A DNA stretch of 64,000 nt, from assembly GCA_002839435.1 (NCBI GenBank), contig PGYA01000022.1:1-64000 (forward strand), written 5' to 3'. Position 1 is the stretch's first letter; every line of letters starts with the position of its first letter. This stretch comes from Candidatus Riflebacteria bacterium HGW-Riflebacteria-2. Lineage in GTDB: Bacteria; Muiribacteriota; Ozemobacteria; Ozemobacterales; Ozemobacteraceae. Both the position numbers and the translations under genes were made by a program. Positions 52,956-61,108 of the stretch are shown piece by piece. The notes beneath the pieces are model-generated. The model saw only the letters and a program-made list of their open reading frames with translations, was not told where the DNA came from and did not search any database.

Positions 52956-53666
52956 ATGCTGGAAATCAGAGAATTCTTTGCCCGCCTGCCCGAGTTTGTC
53001 TGCCCCGAACTCTTTGAAACTGAAGTCGAAGGCTTTGCCCGGCTCGAAAATATCTGGGATATCCTCAGAAGAATCCAGGCCGGTTTTACGGCAAAATTCG
53101 TGAAACCCGCGATTCTCGGCACTGTCGAAGATGGTGCTTTTTTGCGCGGCAATGATATCTACCTTGGCAAAGGGTCGGTAGTTGAGGCTGGTGCCATGGT
53201 TTGCGGGCCTGCCATCATCGGCGAGAATGTTGAAATACGGCATGGCGCCTTTGTCAGAGGGCATGTAGTTATCGGCAATGGTGCCGTCATTGGCCATTGC
53301 AGCGAAACTGTCCGTTCGGTTTTTCTGCCCGGCGCCAAGGCACCGCATTTTAATTATGTTGGCGACTCGATTCTCGGTTCAGGCGTCAATCTCGGCGCTG
53401 GCACCAAGCTGTCGAACCTCAAAAACGACGGCTCCAACGTGCGCACACGCATTGGCGAGCACGTCGTCGATACCGGAATCCGCAAATTCGGCGCTATTCT
53501 CGGCGACAACTGCCTGCTCGGCTGCAATTCGGTAACCAATCCGGGCACCATCATGGAACCCAACTGCATGCTTTACCCATGCGCCAGCGTTAACGGTCAT
53601 TTTGCCGCCGGCTCGATAGTCAAGTTGCGCCAGAACCTCGAAACCGCCATCAGTCAGAAACTCTAG
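52956..53666 (+). CDS. Left-handed beta-helix (hexapeptide) protein, GlmU-C-like
   Basis: The 236-residue protein has a helical N-terminus (about 1-45), then hexapeptide turns typical of left-handed beta-helix acyltransferases: AILGTVEDGAFLRGNDIYLG, VVEAGAMVCGPAIIGENVEI and HGAFVRGHVVIGNGAVIGH. The segment APHFNYVGDSILGSGVNLGA is the same type as in GlmU C-terminal domains, where it binds acetyl-CoA and sugar phosphate. It has no uridylyltransferase domain, so it may be a sugar-phosphate N-acetyltransferase or merely a structural relative. GGAGAAA precedes the ATG. Confidence 0.83.
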   Translation: MLEIREFFARLPEFVCPELFETEVEGFARLENIWDILRRIQAGFTAKFVKPAILGTVEDGAFLRGNDIYLGKGSVVEAGAMVCGPAIIGENVEIRHGAFVRGHVVIGNGAVIGHCSETVRSVFLPGAKAPHFNYVGDSILGSGVNLGAGTKLSNLKNDGSNVRTRIGEHVVDTGIRKFGAILGDNCLLGCNSVTNPGTIMEPNCMLYPCASVNGHFAAGSIVKLRQNLETAISQKL

Positions 53667-53669
53667 CGC

Positions 53670-54194
53670 TTAAAATTCGATGCCGGGGCGGGCTTTTACG
53701 CCGCGGTCAAAATAGTGTTTGTGCTTGACCATTTTGGTGACAAGGTCGGCCTTTTCGAGCAACTCCTTGTCGGTGCAGCGGCCGGTAAGAACCAGTTCGA
53801 GGTTTTCCGGACAGCGATCGATGAGCTCTTCAATCGCCTTTTTTTCGAGCAGACCGTAAGTCATGCTGGTAAGGACTTCGTCGAGAACGAGAAGATCGAG
53901 ACGGCTGGTCAAGATGATCTCATCTGCCAGTTCGATGCCGCGCAGCGCTTCGGTCTTGTCTTCTTCGAGAACGCCAAACCTGAAACTTTCATCTGGTCGC
54001 ATGCGCTCGAGACCAGTGATATGATACTCGATCCCCAGGCGGTCAAGAACGACCAGTTCGTTATGGCGATAGTTTTCGCTGCCCTTGTCGAAAAAAATTA
54101 CACCAACACGCTGGCCTGAGCCAAAAGCTCTGATCAAAAGGCCAACTGCTGCTGTCGTCTTACCTTTTCCGTCTCCAGTGTATGCATGTATCAT
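53670..54194 (-). CDS. cobO: Corrinoid (cob(I)alamin) adenosyltransferase, CobO/BtuR family
   Basis: The 174-residue enzyme transfers the adenosyl group of ATP to the cobalt of corrinoids. The P-loop GDGKGKTT (7-14) is of the inverted CobA/BtuR type, followed by GLLIRAFGSGQRVGVIFFDKG and the family segment DLLVLDEVLTSMTYGLL. LVLTGRCTDKELLEKADLVT and the C-terminal HYFDRGVKARPGIEF complete the signature. Length is normal for the short CobO form. No other cobalamin gene is adjacent, so its role may be salvage. It converges with the beta-helix gene and follows the PrcB-like gene closely. Confidence 0.93.
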   Translation of the reverse strand: MIHAYTGDGKGKTTAAVGLLIRAFGSGQRVGVIFFDKGSENYRHNELVVLDRLGIEYHITGLERMRPDESFRFGVLEEDKTEALRGIELADEIILTSRLDLLVLDEVLTSMTYGLLEKKAIEELIDRCPENLELVLTGRCTDKELLEKADLVTKMVKHKHYFDRGVKARPGIEF

Positions 54195-54195
54195 A

Positions 54196-55128
54196 TTAAA
54201 ACTCGATATCGAATTCCGAGCCGAACAGCGGATCTTCGGCGAAAGCCGGCAAAGAAGGCTGTCCAGGCTGTTTAACCGGCTGCGTTACAGTTGGCGCGGT
54301 AGACTGCGGCTTTGCCTCAGTCTTTGCTTCACTTTTAACGGCGGTCGGGCTGCCAAAAATATCTTCAAAACCATCACCGGCCTTGGCGGGTTGCGAAACG
54401 GCAGAAGCGCTGCCAGCAGCCTCTGCCGCCGGTCGCTCTCCCGCCTGAGCTACAGCGCCAACCGATTCGACAGGTTTTGTCGTCTGGGTTGTGACCGCAA
54501 CGGTCTCTGCTGTTGTGGTAGACGCTGCTGTTGCCGCGACAGGAGTTTTTCCTGCGGTAGAGGTTGTCCGGGTATGCTCGATGAACTTTGCCGGCTCAGA
54601 TGGCTTCGCTATTTTAACCGGCTCAAAAGGCCGGGTACGTTCGCCGGTCATGTCCCAGATCGTGAAAAGAGGCTTCCAGTTAACATGAGTGCCACTGACT
54701 TCCTTGCGCATTATGAAGATGTCACCGGTTTTATTCGGCAGCATGGTAGCAACAAAAGGGCGCCGCCAGAACCCGCCTGAATCCTTGCGCTGAATGTCCA
54801 TAACCACGATGTAGAAGCCGTCCTGATAAATAAAACGCTCGACCACGGCCGGCCGGTAATCGAACATGGTCGGGCCTGGAACCCACACCAGCAACATGTG
54901 TTTTTCGAAATCTATGGCAGGCATGCCTTCGGCTGCGTTAGCCTGCTGCCAGAAGCGCTCGAGATCGTAAAGGTCACGAATGATAAAAAATGGCCGGGCT
55001 GACTTATACATGCAGTTGTCACCGCGCCAGTCGGCGTAGACACCAAGTTCTACTGCCTTCTGGGCGCAAACCTGCGCCGGAAAGAGCAGAACAACTACAC
55101 TTATAAGCGCCAGCAGCCGCAACATCAT
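54196..55128 (-). CDS. Exported PrcB-like protein with a Thr/Ala-rich tail
   Basis: The 310-residue protein has a signal peptide (about 1-22, ending VCAQ). The folded part (about 25-160) reads DLYDLERFWQQANAAEG, IDFEKHMLLVWVPGPTMFDY and IYQDGFYIVVMDIQRKDSG. This pattern is like the PrcB C-terminal (PF14343-type) domain known from a protease-stabilising complex in Treponema. The remaining 150 residues are low-complexity Thr/Ala/Val-rich and probably disordered. It overlaps the next gene upstream by ATGA and lies one base from cobO, with which it is likely co-transcribed. Confidence 0.65.
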   Translation of the reverse strand: MMLRLLALISVVVLLFPAQVCAQKAVELGVYADWRGDNCMYKSARPFFIIRDLYDLERFWQQANAAEGMPAIDFEKHMLLVWVPGPTMFDYRPAVVERFIYQDGFYIVVMDIQRKDSGGFWRRPFVATMLPNKTGDIFIMRKEVSGTHVNWKPLFTIWDMTGERTRPFEPVKIAKPSEPAKFIEHTRTTSTAGKTPVAATAASTTTAETVAVTTQTTKPVESVGAVAQAGERPAAEAAGSASAVSQPAKAGDGFEDIFGSPTAVKSEAKTEAKPQSTAPTVTQPVKQPGQPSLPAFAEDPLFGSEFDIEF

Positions 55129-55952
55129 CTAATCTCCAGTCCTTCAGCGGTTGGATATATGTCGAGGCCGTTAAAAATGACGATGGCTTCGAGTATTTCG
55201 TGCCAGGGCCGGTCGCGTAAAGAGCAGTAGAGAGGAAGCACGACCGGATTCTGCCAGCTGATGCGAACATTGGTTGCGAAAGCGATGCGCTGCAGAGCCT
55301 GATCGAGTGGTTTGCCATCGCTGATCACAGTTCCCTTCTGGTTGAGGGCTGGATAATGCTCGGCCAGGGTGCGGCTGCGGTAGTTCTGAACTCTGTCCAT
55401 GAGATGTTTCCAGCCTGTGCCCTGAATATGAACCGGAGCGACAAAAAACAGTCCACGGCGCGGATAAAAGCGATGATGCGGCGAAACAACAAGATCCATC
55501 ATGGCTTCATGCCCGCGAACATGCCGCCGCACCTGATTCTGCGCCACAGTCGAGTAATGGCAGATGTAGTCTTTGCGATAGGCCAGTCCGACCATACGGG
55601 TGATTTTCCAGACTGGTAACTCCATGGTCCAGATGACGTCGGTGCGATCTTTGTGCGGAAGGCCTTCTACCGGCACTATAACATGATACTGCTTGCTTTC
55701 AGGTCGATAGAGAACTACGCTGTCGTGTCTTATCGCGACAACGCGCAGATCGGTTCCGATCATGAAACCGGAGGTTACCAGAATCTCGTGGCCCTGCCAG
55801 TGCAACCAGGCGGCGCCATCTTCACCAAAACTCACGAGTCCGGTGACTTCTATTTCATCGGGGTTGGCGATCATCAGGGCAGATGCCGCCACCGGCACAA
55901 TAAGCATGCAGCAGACAAATAATCTCAGCCATAAACTAGCCTTGTTCATCAA
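55125..55952 (-). CDS. Exported protein with C-terminal STN-like domain
   Basis: The 275-residue product has a signal peptide (about 1-25, VPVAASA). The N-terminal half includes a strand-rich segment with EIEVTGLVSFGEDGAAWLHW and VVAIRHDSVVLYRPESKQYH. The C-terminal 65 residues (PLDQALQRIAFATNVRISW, RPWHEILEAIVIFNGLDIY) match an STN/secretin N0-like fold, often found at the base of secretins or TonB receptors. It could be a soluble accessory protein of the secretin at 25.8 kb, an inference from fold only. First gene of the operon with the PrcB-like protein. Confidence 0.65.
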   Translation of the reverse strand: MMNKASLWLRLFVCCMLIVPVAASALMIANPDEIEVTGLVSFGEDGAAWLHWQGHEILVTSGFMIGTDLRVVAIRHDSVVLYRPESKQYHVIVPVEGLPHKDRTDVIWTMELPVWKITRMVGLAYRKDYICHYSTVAQNQVRRHVRGHEAMMDLVVSPHHRFYPRRGLFFVAPVHIQGTGWKHLMDRVQNYRSRTLAEHYPALNQKGTVISDGKPLDQALQRIAFATNVRISWQNPVVLPLYCSLRDRPWHEILEAIVIFNGLDIYPTAEGLEIR

Positions 55953-56069
55953 ATCTATCCTTTCACATAAAATGCAGCTAAACTAATGTAACATATCCAT
56001 GAAATTTATTATAGAATATGCAGTCAGGCAAGAGCCTTGTCAAATCGAGAATCGAATTCGGAGGCCAGA

Positions 56070-58178
56070 ATGAAAATTTACCTTTTACTTTCAATGATAT
56101 TCGCACTATGCCTTCCTGCCATTACAGCAAAATGTGATGTACCGGTAGCTCCAACGGCCAGACAACAGCCAGAAAGCAGAGAGATACACGGTATAAATTT
56201 AACCGACCCCTACGCCTGGCTGCGTAACCGCGAAAGCAAGGAAGTTATCAGCTATCTCAAAAACGAAAACCTCTACACTTCTGAAATAATGCAGGATACC
56301 GAAGAGCTTCAAACATGGCTGTTTGAGGAAATGAAGAGCCGCATCAAGGAAACCGACCTCTCGGTTCCAAGCCGCATCGACAGTTACTACTATTACAGCC
56401 GCACAGAAAAAGGCCAACAATACAAGATTCATTGCCGGCGCGGCATAGAAGAGGGTGCCCCGGAAGAAATAATTTTTGACGAGAATAAATACGCTGCAGG
56501 CAAGCCATATTTTGCGCTGGGCGCCCTGGAAGTAAGCCCAAACCACAACATTCTTGCCTATTCGATTGATAATACCGGCGCCGAAAAATTTGAACTGGCT
56601 TTTCTCAATCTGGTCACCGGCGAGACATACCCTGACCGCATAGCCTCGACAACCTATGGCGTCGAATGGGCAGAAGACAACAAAACCGTGTTTTACACTC
56701 TCATGGACGACACCGGCCGCGCCTGCCGCATTAAAAAGCATCATCTCGGCGATGATGTCGCTGGTAACGCCGAGGTCTACTTTGAAGAAGACGGTCAGTT
56801 CTGGGCAGGTATTGGCAAAACTCGCGACCGCAAATATCTGGTATTAGGCGCTAACAGCTCTACTTCTTCCGAAATGCGCATTCTCGAAGCCAATAATCCC
56901 GATGGCGAATTCAGAATGTTCCGGCCGCGACAAAAAGGGCTGGAATACGGGATCGTTCACCAGAACGGCTATTTTTACATACTTACCAATGAAAATGCCG
57001 TTAATTTCAAAGTGATGCGCACACGCGACAACGAACTCGAACCCGAAAAGTGGCAGGAATTCATCGCCGCGCGCGATAATGTTCTGGTCGATGATATCGA
57101 TGCTTTCGCCGACTTTCTGGTGATCAGCGAGCGTGACAACGGTCTGCAGAAAATTCGTTATTTCGACAAGGACGGGCAGTCCAGGTATATTCCATTTGAC
57201 GAAGCGGTGTACAGTGCCGAAGTAGATGAGAACCCGGAATTCAAAACTTCGCTCGTGCGCTATCGCTATACCTCACTTACCACGCCGCAGTCGATCTTCG
57301 ATTTTGACATGGCCACCGGCAAAGCCGAGCTTAAAAAGCAGACCGAAGTGCTTGGCACCTTTGACAAAGCCAATTACCAGTCAGAGAGACTACTCGCCAG
57401 GGCGACAGACGGCACGATGGTTCCGGTTTCGCTGGTATACCGCAAGGATCTGCGCAAAAAGGGCCCGGCCAAAACCTACCTGACCGGCTACGGCTCGTAT
57501 GGCTCGTCATTCGACCCCTATTTTTCTTCGATTCGCCTGACCCTGCTCGACCGCGGCTTTATTTATGCGATTGCCCATGTCAGAGGTGGCCAGGAAATGG
57601 GCCGGCCATGGTATGACAACGGCAAACTGCTCAAGAAGAAGAATACTTTTACAGACTTCATCGCCTGTGCCGAACATCTGACCGAGCAGGGTTACACTGA
57701 CCGCGATCTTCTGGTGATCAACGGTGGCAGTGCCGGCGGGCTTCTCATGGGCGCCGTCGCGAACATGCGCCCCGATCTGTTCAAGGCTGTTATCGCTGAT
57801 GTGCCCTTTGTCGATGTCATAAATACCATGCTTGACCCGAGTCTGCCGCTGGTCAGAGAAGAATACGAAGAATGGGGCAACCCAAACGAAAAGGAATACT
57901 TCGACTACATGTATTCTTATTCACCATACAACAATATCAAAGCGCAGGATTACCCGGCAATGCTGGTTACCGCCGGGCTGAACGACCCGCGCGTATCATA
58001 CTGGGAACCAGCCAAGTTTGTGGCCAGGCTGCGCACCATGAAAACTGACCGCAACCTGCTGCTGCTCAAAACCAATCTCGACGCCGGACATGCTGGTGCT
58101 TCGGGGCGCTATGACTATATCAAGGAAATCGCTTTTGAATATGCCTTTATCTTCAAAATACTGGGTGTAAAATTCTGA
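56070..58178 (+). CDS. ptrB: Exported oligopeptidase B (prolyl oligopeptidase family, S9A)
   Basis: The start at 56070 follows GGAGG by four bases and begins a signal peptide (MKIYLLLSMIFALCLPAITA). The 702-residue enzyme has an N-terminal beta-propeller (about residues 90-430) and a C-terminal alpha/beta-hydrolase. The triad is visible: S554 in NGGSAGGLL, D639 in GLNDPRV and H674 in DAGHAG. YGSYGSSFDPYFSS and AHVRGGQEMGRPWYDNGK are oligopeptidase B motifs. It should cut short peptides after basic residues. Most oligopeptidase B enzymes are cytosolic, so the signal peptide is notable. It diverges from the PrcB/STN pair. Confidence 0.9.
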   Translation: MKIYLLLSMIFALCLPAITAKCDVPVAPTARQQPESREIHGINLTDPYAWLRNRESKEVISYLKNENLYTSEIMQDTEELQTWLFEEMKSRIKETDLSVPSRIDSYYYYSRTEKGQQYKIHCRRGIEEGAPEEIIFDENKYAAGKPYFALGALEVSPNHNILAYSIDNTGAEKFELAFLNLVTGETYPDRIASTTYGVEWAEDNKTVFYTLMDDTGRACRIKKHHLGDDVAGNAEVYFEEDGQFWAGIGKTRDRKYLVLGANSSTSSEMRILEANNPDGEFRMFRPRQKGLEYGIVHQNGYFYILTNENAVNFKVMRTRDNELEPEKWQEFIAARDNVLVDDIDAFADFLVISERDNGLQKIRYFDKDGQSRYIPFDEAVYSAEVDENPEFKTSLVRYRYTSLTTPQSIFDFDMATGKAELKKQTEVLGTFDKANYQSERLLARATDGTMVPVSLVYRKDLRKKGPAKTYLTGYGSYGSSFDPYFSSIRLTLLDRGFIYAIAHVRGGQEMGRPWYDNGKLLKKKNTFTDFIACAEHLTEQGYTDRDLLVINGGSAGGLLMGAVANMRPDLFKAVIADVPFVDVINTMLDPSLPLVREEYEEWGNPNEKEYFDYMYSYSPYNNIKAQDYPAMLVTAGLNDPRVSYWEPAKFVARLRTMKTDRNLLLLKTNLDAGHAGASGRYDYIKEIAFEYAFIFKILGVKF

Positions 58179-58218
58179 ATCTGACAGTTATCTGAGCTGA
58201 TGCAGCCTGGCCGCAAGG

Positions 58219-58563
58219 TCAGGCTGTTTTATTTTCAGCGCTGCTTACATCGATTACTTCATCGAGCATGGTCAGGTGAAAAACCCTGAAGACACCTTCG
58301 CTGCAATTAATGATTTTCAGCTTCTGCCCGAGTCCGCGCTTCTTGAAGCAGTCGGCATACCAGGCAAAGATAGCCAGACCGGCGCTGGCAATAAAATCAA
58401 CCTCTTCGAGGTCAAAAATCAGCAGACTGGCTTCTTCCGCTCTGTTAGCACTCAGATCATCGCGCAATTCCTTGAGCGACATCTGGTCAAGCTCACCGAA
58501 AAGCTTGACGACGATCTTGTTTTCACCTTCACGCGAAACTGATATATCAAGAATTCTGCTCAT
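58219..58563 (-). CDS. STAS-domain anti-sigma-factor antagonist (SpoIIAA-like)
   Basis: The ATG at 58563 is preferred to a TTG at 58578. The 114-residue protein is a single STAS domain: VKLFGELDQMSLKELRDDL, then LIFDLEEVDFIASAGLAIF. The conserved phosphorylatable serine is S60 in DFIASAG, as in SpoIIAA/RsbV. Such proteins bind an anti-sigma kinase in the unphosphorylated state. No anti-sigma factor or sigma factor is adjacent. It follows the membrane-protein gene by 18 bases and ends convergent to ptrB, with 40 bases between. Confidence 0.88.
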   Translation of the reverse strand: MSRILDISVSREGENKIVVKLFGELDQMSLKELRDDLSANRAEEASLLIFDLEEVDFIASAGLAIFAWYADCFKKRGLGQKLKIINCSEGVFRVFHLTMLDEVIDVSSAENKTA

Positions 58564-58581
58564 AAAATTTGCCCACAACCT

Positions 58582-58818
58582 TTATCCGATGAGATAACCT
58601 GTAAGCGAAAACAAAATGCCGGCCATACTGATAAAAAATGGCCGGTGCCATTTGGCATAATCGATAGCAAAAGCATAATAACCGCTGTAAATCGGCGTAA
58701 AAACAAGCGCCGCGGCGCCTTCCAGCAGATCTTTCTTCAAGGCTTCACCGGTTGTCCAGATCAGGCTCATCATGAACAACAACATACCTATGAGCAGAAG
58801 CAATGATCCCATTCGCAT
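58582..58818 (-). CDS. Small membrane protein of unknown function
   Basis: The 78-residue frame has two clear membrane helices (about 3-21 and 59-77) and a weaker hydrophobic stretch (34-50) with TPIYSGYYAFAIDYA. No family is recognised. It lies directly upstream of the STAS gene on the same strand, with 18 bases between them, so the two are probably co-transcribed. GAATGGGA-type sequence precedes the ATG; a strong ribosome site is not present. Confidence 0.6.
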   Translation of the reverse strand: MRMGSLLLLIGMLLFMMSLIWTTGEALKKDLLEGAAALVFTPIYSGYYAFAIDYAKWHRPFFISMAGILFSLTGYLIG

Positions 58819-58863
58819 TCCCCTGTTATATCAAATCTTACAAAATAACATCTTCCAAGCAAT

Positions 58864-58905
58864 GCAGTATTGAACTCGCACACCCGGCCTATAGTCGGGT
58901 ACTGC
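58864..58905. other. Nested hairpin in the leader region of the nonulosonate operon
   Basis: GCAGTA (58864-58869) pairs with TACTGC (58900-58905), and inside it ACCCG pairs with CGGGT around 58882-58900. It lies in the 239-base gap between the small membrane gene and the PtmE-like gene, about 150 bases before the latter. There is no T-run. Nothing else was recognised in that gap. Confidence 0.35.
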
Positions 58906-59057
58906 TGCAGACTCCCTAAAACTAACACAATATCCGTTACAATGCAAAATCATAGATCACACTGCGCAAATTTAGCCGAATCTGTAGCGAGGGGTTTACC
59001 GATGCTGGCATTTCTGTTATTTTGACAGCGACAACATACTGTGCGGCAGAGGAAGAA

Positions 59058-60119
59058 ATGACAGCACAGCTCGAAAAAATTCTGATCAGCCCGGCAACCA
59101 GCATTCTTGAGACCCTCAAGGTTATCGATGATGCTGCTTTTGAAATTGCGCTGGTCGTCGATGAAGACAGCAAACTGCTTGGCACGGTTACCGACGGCGA
59201 TATAAGACGCGGAATCATTAAGGGAGCCGATCTTCACAGCCCGATAGTCGATCTGATGAATCGCCAGCCCATAGTTGCCGGGCAGAACACCACTGATGAC
59301 GAGCTGCTTTTTCTGATGACCAACCGTTCGATCAAGCATCTTCCTGTCGTCGATCGCAACAGTCGTATAATCAAGCTGGTTCAGCTGAAAGACCTGATCG
59401 CCCGCAAACCGCGTGACAACATGGCCGTAATCATGGCCGGCGGGCTTGGTTCACGCCTCGGCGAACTGACGCGCAACATGCCAAAACCCCTGCTGCCAGT
59501 CGGCAATCGCCCGATAATCGCCCTTATCGTCGAACAGCTGCACCGTCATGGAATTCAAAAAATCAGTATTTCCATCAATTACCATGCCAGCAGAATCAAA
59601 GACTATTTTAACGAACATCCGGTTGCGGGTGTAAGCATAAGCTATCTTGAAGAAAAAGAATTTCTCGGTACCGCGGGATCACTTGCGCTGTTGAAAGAGC
59701 CAGTACAGCAGCCACTCATAGTAATGAACGGAGACATTCTGTCGCCGGTCAATTTTGGTAATCTGCTCGACTTTCATGGCGCCGGCCGCAAACCCATGAC
59801 TCTCTGCACCCGTGAATTCAACTTTCAAATACCCTACGGCGTTTTGCAGATGCGCGGCGACGAGCTGATCGATATCGAGGAGAAGCCTGCGCACAGCATC
59901 TTCATCAATGCCGGCATCTACGTTCTCGAACCCTCGGTTCTCGACCATATCGAAGCCGGCCAGCGCCTCGACATGCCTGATCTGATCAAGACAATCAACT
60001 GTTCAGCAGGTGGTGTCAGCTGCTACCCGGTTTCGGAATTCTGGCTCGATATCGGCAGCCCGGTCGATTATGCGCGCGCCCACGAAAACTTCGCAAACAT
60101 TTCAGATAAATATGAATAA
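59058..60119 (+). CDS. ptmE: PtmE-like nucleotidyltransferase with CBS pair
   Basis: The ATG at 59058 behind GAGGAAG is chosen over the frame's earlier start at 59022. The 353-residue product has two CBS repeats (about residues 1-118: GTVTDGDIRRGI, then RSIKHLPVVDRNSR) and a sugar nucleotidyltransferase domain starting VIMAGGLGSRLGELT (124-138) with PKPLLPVGN and MNGDILSP. This is the architecture of PtmE from the Campylobacter legionaminate pathway, which makes GDP-activated amino sugar. The next genes encode LegB-like and LegI-like enzymes, supporting the call. A different NDP-sugar donor remains possible. Confidence 0.82.
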   Translation: MTAQLEKILISPATSILETLKVIDDAAFEIALVVDEDSKLLGTVTDGDIRRGIIKGADLHSPIVDLMNRQPIVAGQNTTDDELLFLMTNRSIKHLPVVDRNSRIIKLVQLKDLIARKPRDNMAVIMAGGLGSRLGELTRNMPKPLLPVGNRPIIALIVEQLHRHGIQKISISINYHASRIKDYFNEHPVAGVSISYLEEKEFLGTAGSLALLKEPVQQPLIVMNGDILSPVNFGNLLDFHGAGRKPMTLCTREFNFQIPYGVLQMRGDELIDIEEKPAHSIFINAGIYVLEPSVLDHIEAGQRLDMPDLIKTINCSAGGVSCYPVSEFWLDIGSPVDYARAHENFANISDKYE

Positions 60120-61107
60120 AATCAACATGAACGGCAGAAAGGTTGCGGTTACCGGTGCTGCCGGCTTTATCGGCAGTCATCTTACCGAACAGCTGCTGGC
60201 AGCAGGAGCTCAGGTAAAAGCCCTGATCCGCTACAATTCACGATCAGACACCGGCTGGCTGAAAGATTCGCAGCAGCATCCCAATCTGCAGATCATCAGC
60301 GGCGATATCCGCGACCCCTTTCAGGTAAGAAATTTTCTCACAGACATCGACACAGTGTTCCATCTCGCCGCGCTCATCGCGATTCCCTTTTCTTATCAGG
60401 CTCCGCAAAGTTACCTCGAGACCAACATCAACGGAACACTCAACCTGCTGGAAGCCGCCAAAGCTCACAAATTACGCCAGATCGTGCTTACCTCAACCTC
60501 AGAAGTCTACGGAACCGCCCGGCGGGTGCCGATCGATGAAGAGCATCCGCTGCAACCGCAATCGCCCTACTCTGCCAGCAAAATTGCTGCCGACATGATG
60601 GGCAGGGCTTATGGCAGCTCATTCGATCTGCCGGTTGTCATAGTTCGCCCTTTCAACACTTACGGGCCAAGACAGTCGATGCGGGCGGTGATTCCGACCA
60701 TCATAACCCAGGCGCTGGACGGGCATCAGATAAGACTTGGCGATCTAAGGCCGGTCAGAGATTTCAACTACGTCGCCGATACTGCGGCGGGCTTTATTGC
60801 AGCCGCCTGTGGCAACTGCCAGCGTGGAGAAACATTCAATCTGGCGACCGGCCGAGGGGTCAGTATCGGCGAAACCGTAGAGATCATCGGCAATCTGCTC
60901 GATAAAAAGCTCGAAATAATTGAAGAAGAAAACCGCCTGCGCCCGCCTGATTCTGAAGTCATGCGACTGATAGGCGATGCCGGCAGGGCTGCCCAACAAC
61001 TCGGCTGGCAGCCGCTGCATTCGCTCGAAGAAGGACTGCGTCAGACGGTTGAATGGCTGAAAAGCAACCGCGGCGAATATCAACAGTCACGCCAGTACCA
61101 TTACTGA
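60112..61107 (+). CDS. legB: LegB-like NAD-dependent sugar 4,6-dehydratase
   Basis: The frame is open to 60010, but the ATG at 60112 overlaps the previous stop by eight bases and gives a normal start; ATG 60127 is an alternative. The 331-residue SDR enzyme has the nucleotide motif VTGAAGFIGSHLTEQLL, the catalytic STSEVYGTA and YSASKIAADMM (Tyr-x3-Lys), and RPFNTYGPRQSMRAVIPTII. The last is like LegB/RfbB dehydratases. It would convert GDP-GlcNAc to the 4-keto-6-deoxy product. The assignment rests on family and neighbours. Confidence 0.85.
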   Translation: MNKINMNGRKVAVTGAAGFIGSHLTEQLLAAGAQVKALIRYNSRSDTGWLKDSQQHPNLQIISGDIRDPFQVRNFLTDIDTVFHLAALIAIPFSYQAPQSYLETNINGTLNLLEAAKAHKLRQIVLTSTSEVYGTARRVPIDEEHPLQPQSPYSASKIAADMMGRAYGSSFDLPVVIVRPFNTYGPRQSMRAVIPTIITQALDGHQIRLGDLRPVRDFNYVADTAAGFIAAACGNCQRGETFNLATGRGVSIGETVEIIGNLLDKKLEIIEEENRLRPPDSEVMRLIGDAGRAAQQLGWQPLHSLEEGLRQTVEWLKSNRGEYQQSRQYHY

Positions 61108-61108
61108 A

